A stretch of 6,171 nt of DNA from Candidatus Shapirobacteria bacterium CG06_land_8_20_14_3_00_40_12 (lineage in GTDB: Bacteria; Patescibacteriota; Microgenomatia; UBA12405): the NCBI GenBank assembly GCA_002780135.1, contig PEWA01000023.1:25968-32138 (forward strand), in the 5' to 3' direction. Under the pieces are notes generated by a model. The model ran no database searches. It was given only the letters and a program-made list of their open reading frames with translations, and had not been told where the DNA came from. A program made the translations under genes and the position numbers. Positions 5,426 through 6,171 of this stretch are shown piece by piece (position 1 is the first letter of the stretch; every line of letters starts with the position of its first letter).

Positions 5426-5903
5426 TCATTTTACTGGACTCAAAACAAACACATGTACAAACACCACTATATTTTTATATCTAATTATTTCTTTTCCGGT
5501 GATTACCCCTATGTCTTTATCGTCGTCAAGTATTTTATATTCATAGTCCCAATCATTTTTATTTTTAGCAATACAATTTTCAAATAAGCGGGTCTTATCA
5601 CCCGATTCTTTGATCCTCCCAATTAATTTTTCAATTACTGTTTTTTCTTCAAGCCCTAACTTTATTTAGTTCTTCTTTTTTCAAACATCCACCGGCATAA
5701 ACTCGGGTAAAAATTTCTTCTCCCACTTTCACAATTTCCTGACCACCATTTCGAGTCCATTCATCGTGATAGATAATATCTCCATCATCAAAATGACTGG
5801 CGCTCAATTCAAAACCACCCCTGATTAATTTAGTAAAATCAGTCTTTCCTCCATATCCGGCCAATAACCCTTTTGTAAGCGCATCAGTGATTTGTTTTTT
5901 CAT
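5426..5903 (-). pseudogene. DUF5680-like protein, interrupted by a one-base frameshift
   Basis: The ATG at 5903 overlaps the rarA stop as ATGA, and AAGGAG lies eight bases upstream, so the start is secure. The first frame gives 84 residues and stops at 5649. It includes DDGDIIYHDEWT (39-50), GGQEIVKVGEEIF (53-65) and YAGGCL (69-74), resembling the DUF5680 pattern of a YxD strand, a GxEIV strand and a closing YxGG. From about 5667 a second frame stays open, without a start codon, to a TGA at 5426. It encodes a coherent continuation: VIEKLIGRIKESG, then WDYEYKILDDD, VITGKEIIRY and a hydrophobic end. The two frames are joined if one A is removed from the AAATAAA run (5662-5668), giving a 158-residue protein. 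The function of the family is unknown to me. The break is either a true mutation or an assembly error in an A-rich run. Confidence 0.65.
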
Positions 5904-6171
5904 TTTTTTAACTCCTTAAAATATTTTTTATTTTTTAATTTTTCCGGTAATAAACTTTCTTTGGTATATTTCTCGTAACCCTTGCCGTAGCCAATTTCCT
6001 TCATCAGTTTGGTTGGGGCGTTTCTTAAATTCATCGGAATTGGTAAGTTACCAAAAGTTTTTACATCATTTAAAGCCGCCATATAGGCATCATAGGCTCG
6101 CCGGTCCTTGGGCGATTGGGCAAGATATACTGTACCCGCAGCCAAATTTTCCTGACACTCCGGATACCCGA
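5900..6171 (-). CDS. rarA: C-terminal end of replication-associated recombination protein A (AAA+ ATPase), cut by the window edge
   Basis: The frame is open from the window edge (complement of 6169) without a start codon inside, so only the last 89 residues are present. The segment contains GYPECQENLA at the edge, then VYLAQSPK and the highly characteristic LRNAPTKLMKEIGYGKGYEKY, ending in LLPEKLKNKKYF. These are the conserved C-terminal oligomerisation region of RarA/MgsA (Mgs1/WRNIP1 homologues). The family forms a tetrameric AAA+ ATPase that acts at stalled replication forks; the Walker motifs would be outside the window to the right. A TTG at 6145 should not be taken as a start, because the conserved sequence continues upstream. 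The gene ends by an ATGA overlap with the DUF5680-like gene and carries that gene's Shine-Dalgarno in its last codons. Confidence 0.93.
   Translation of the reverse strand, partial: GYPECQENLAAGTVYLAQSPKDRRAYDAYMAALNDVKTFGNLPIPMNLRNAPTKLMKEIGYGKGYEKYTKESLLPEKLKNKKYFKELKK
5912..5917 (-). promoter_or_regulatory. Shine-Dalgarno of the DUF5680-like gene, inside the rarA 3' end
   Basis: AAGGAG on the minus strand lies eight bases before the ATG at 5903, within the codons for the last residues of RarA. It fixes the start and shows that this genome does use Shine-Dalgarno sites, which makes their absence before fic and its followers more informative. Confidence 0.75.

Noticed and set aside
5649..5651. 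Reading UGA as glycine (as in some Patescibacteria) to extend the DUF5680-like frame
   Set aside because: The extension in that frame gives no sensible protein, whereas the next frame does. The conventional ATGA overlaps and the rarA end fit UGA as a stop.
6143..6145. TTG at 6145 as the start of a small 81-residue gene
   Set aside because: The RarA-typical sequence GYPECQEN continues in frame upstream to the window edge, so this is the inside of rarA.
1..6171. CRISPR array, tRNA, rRNA, insertion-sequence ends or transposase
   Set aside because: I saw no regularly spaced repeats, cloverleaf sequences, ribosomal RNA signatures or transposase motifs on either strand.

Overview
The window most likely comes from an uncultivated small-genome bacterium, and Candidate Phyla Radiation (Patescibacteria) is my best guess. 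The basis is the moderate AT-richness, the tight gene packing, and the combination of a BRO-N/DinD protein, a RhuM-Fic protein, a DUF5680-like protein and several genes without Shine-Dalgarno sites. No rRNA or tRNA is present to test this. UGA behaves as a normal stop: it ends rarA and the BRO-N/DinD gene, both at conventional ATGA overlaps.

Layout. The left end (1-1248) holds one plus-strand gene, an MFS-type membrane transporter with a strong Shine-Dalgarno and an inverted repeat in its leader. It ends at a 12-bp perfect hairpin (1251-1282) that also closes the opposing transcription unit. Everything else is on the minus strand. Reading from the right edge: the C-terminal end of rarA; a DUF5680-like gene coupled to it by an ATGA overlap but broken by a one-base frameshift; a RhuM-Fic gene with its own promoter; a short pyridoxamine-phosphate-oxidase-like protein; a protein of the 5-hydroxymethyl-dU kinase helical / alpha-glutamyl-putrescinyl-thymine pyrophosphorylase group; an unrecognised 180-residue protein; an alkyltransferase-like protein whose catalytic cysteine is replaced by phenylalanine; a BRO-N/DinD gene with its own promoter; and a previously uncalled 45-codon basic small ORF overlapping the DinD stop.

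Most notable points. (1) The RhuM-Fic and BRO-N/DinD genes, unrelated along most of their length, share a nearly identical upstream element of about 37 bp. It carries -35 and -10 boxes, tandem TTCGGGTT repeats at an 11-base period in the spacer, and a -10 box only 5-7 bases from the ATG, which predicts leaderless mRNAs under common control. (2) The four genes from 4436 to 2296 abut or overlap as one unit. The middle two (180-aa and 312-aa proteins) are AT-rich compared with parts of their neighbours and form a candidate DNA-base-modification cassette next to an alkyl-base-recognition protein. (3) Gene ends are damaged around the fic insertion. The fic 3' end is frameshifted, with its expected tail still readable in another frame, and the downstream flavin-fold gene lacks its usual N-terminus.
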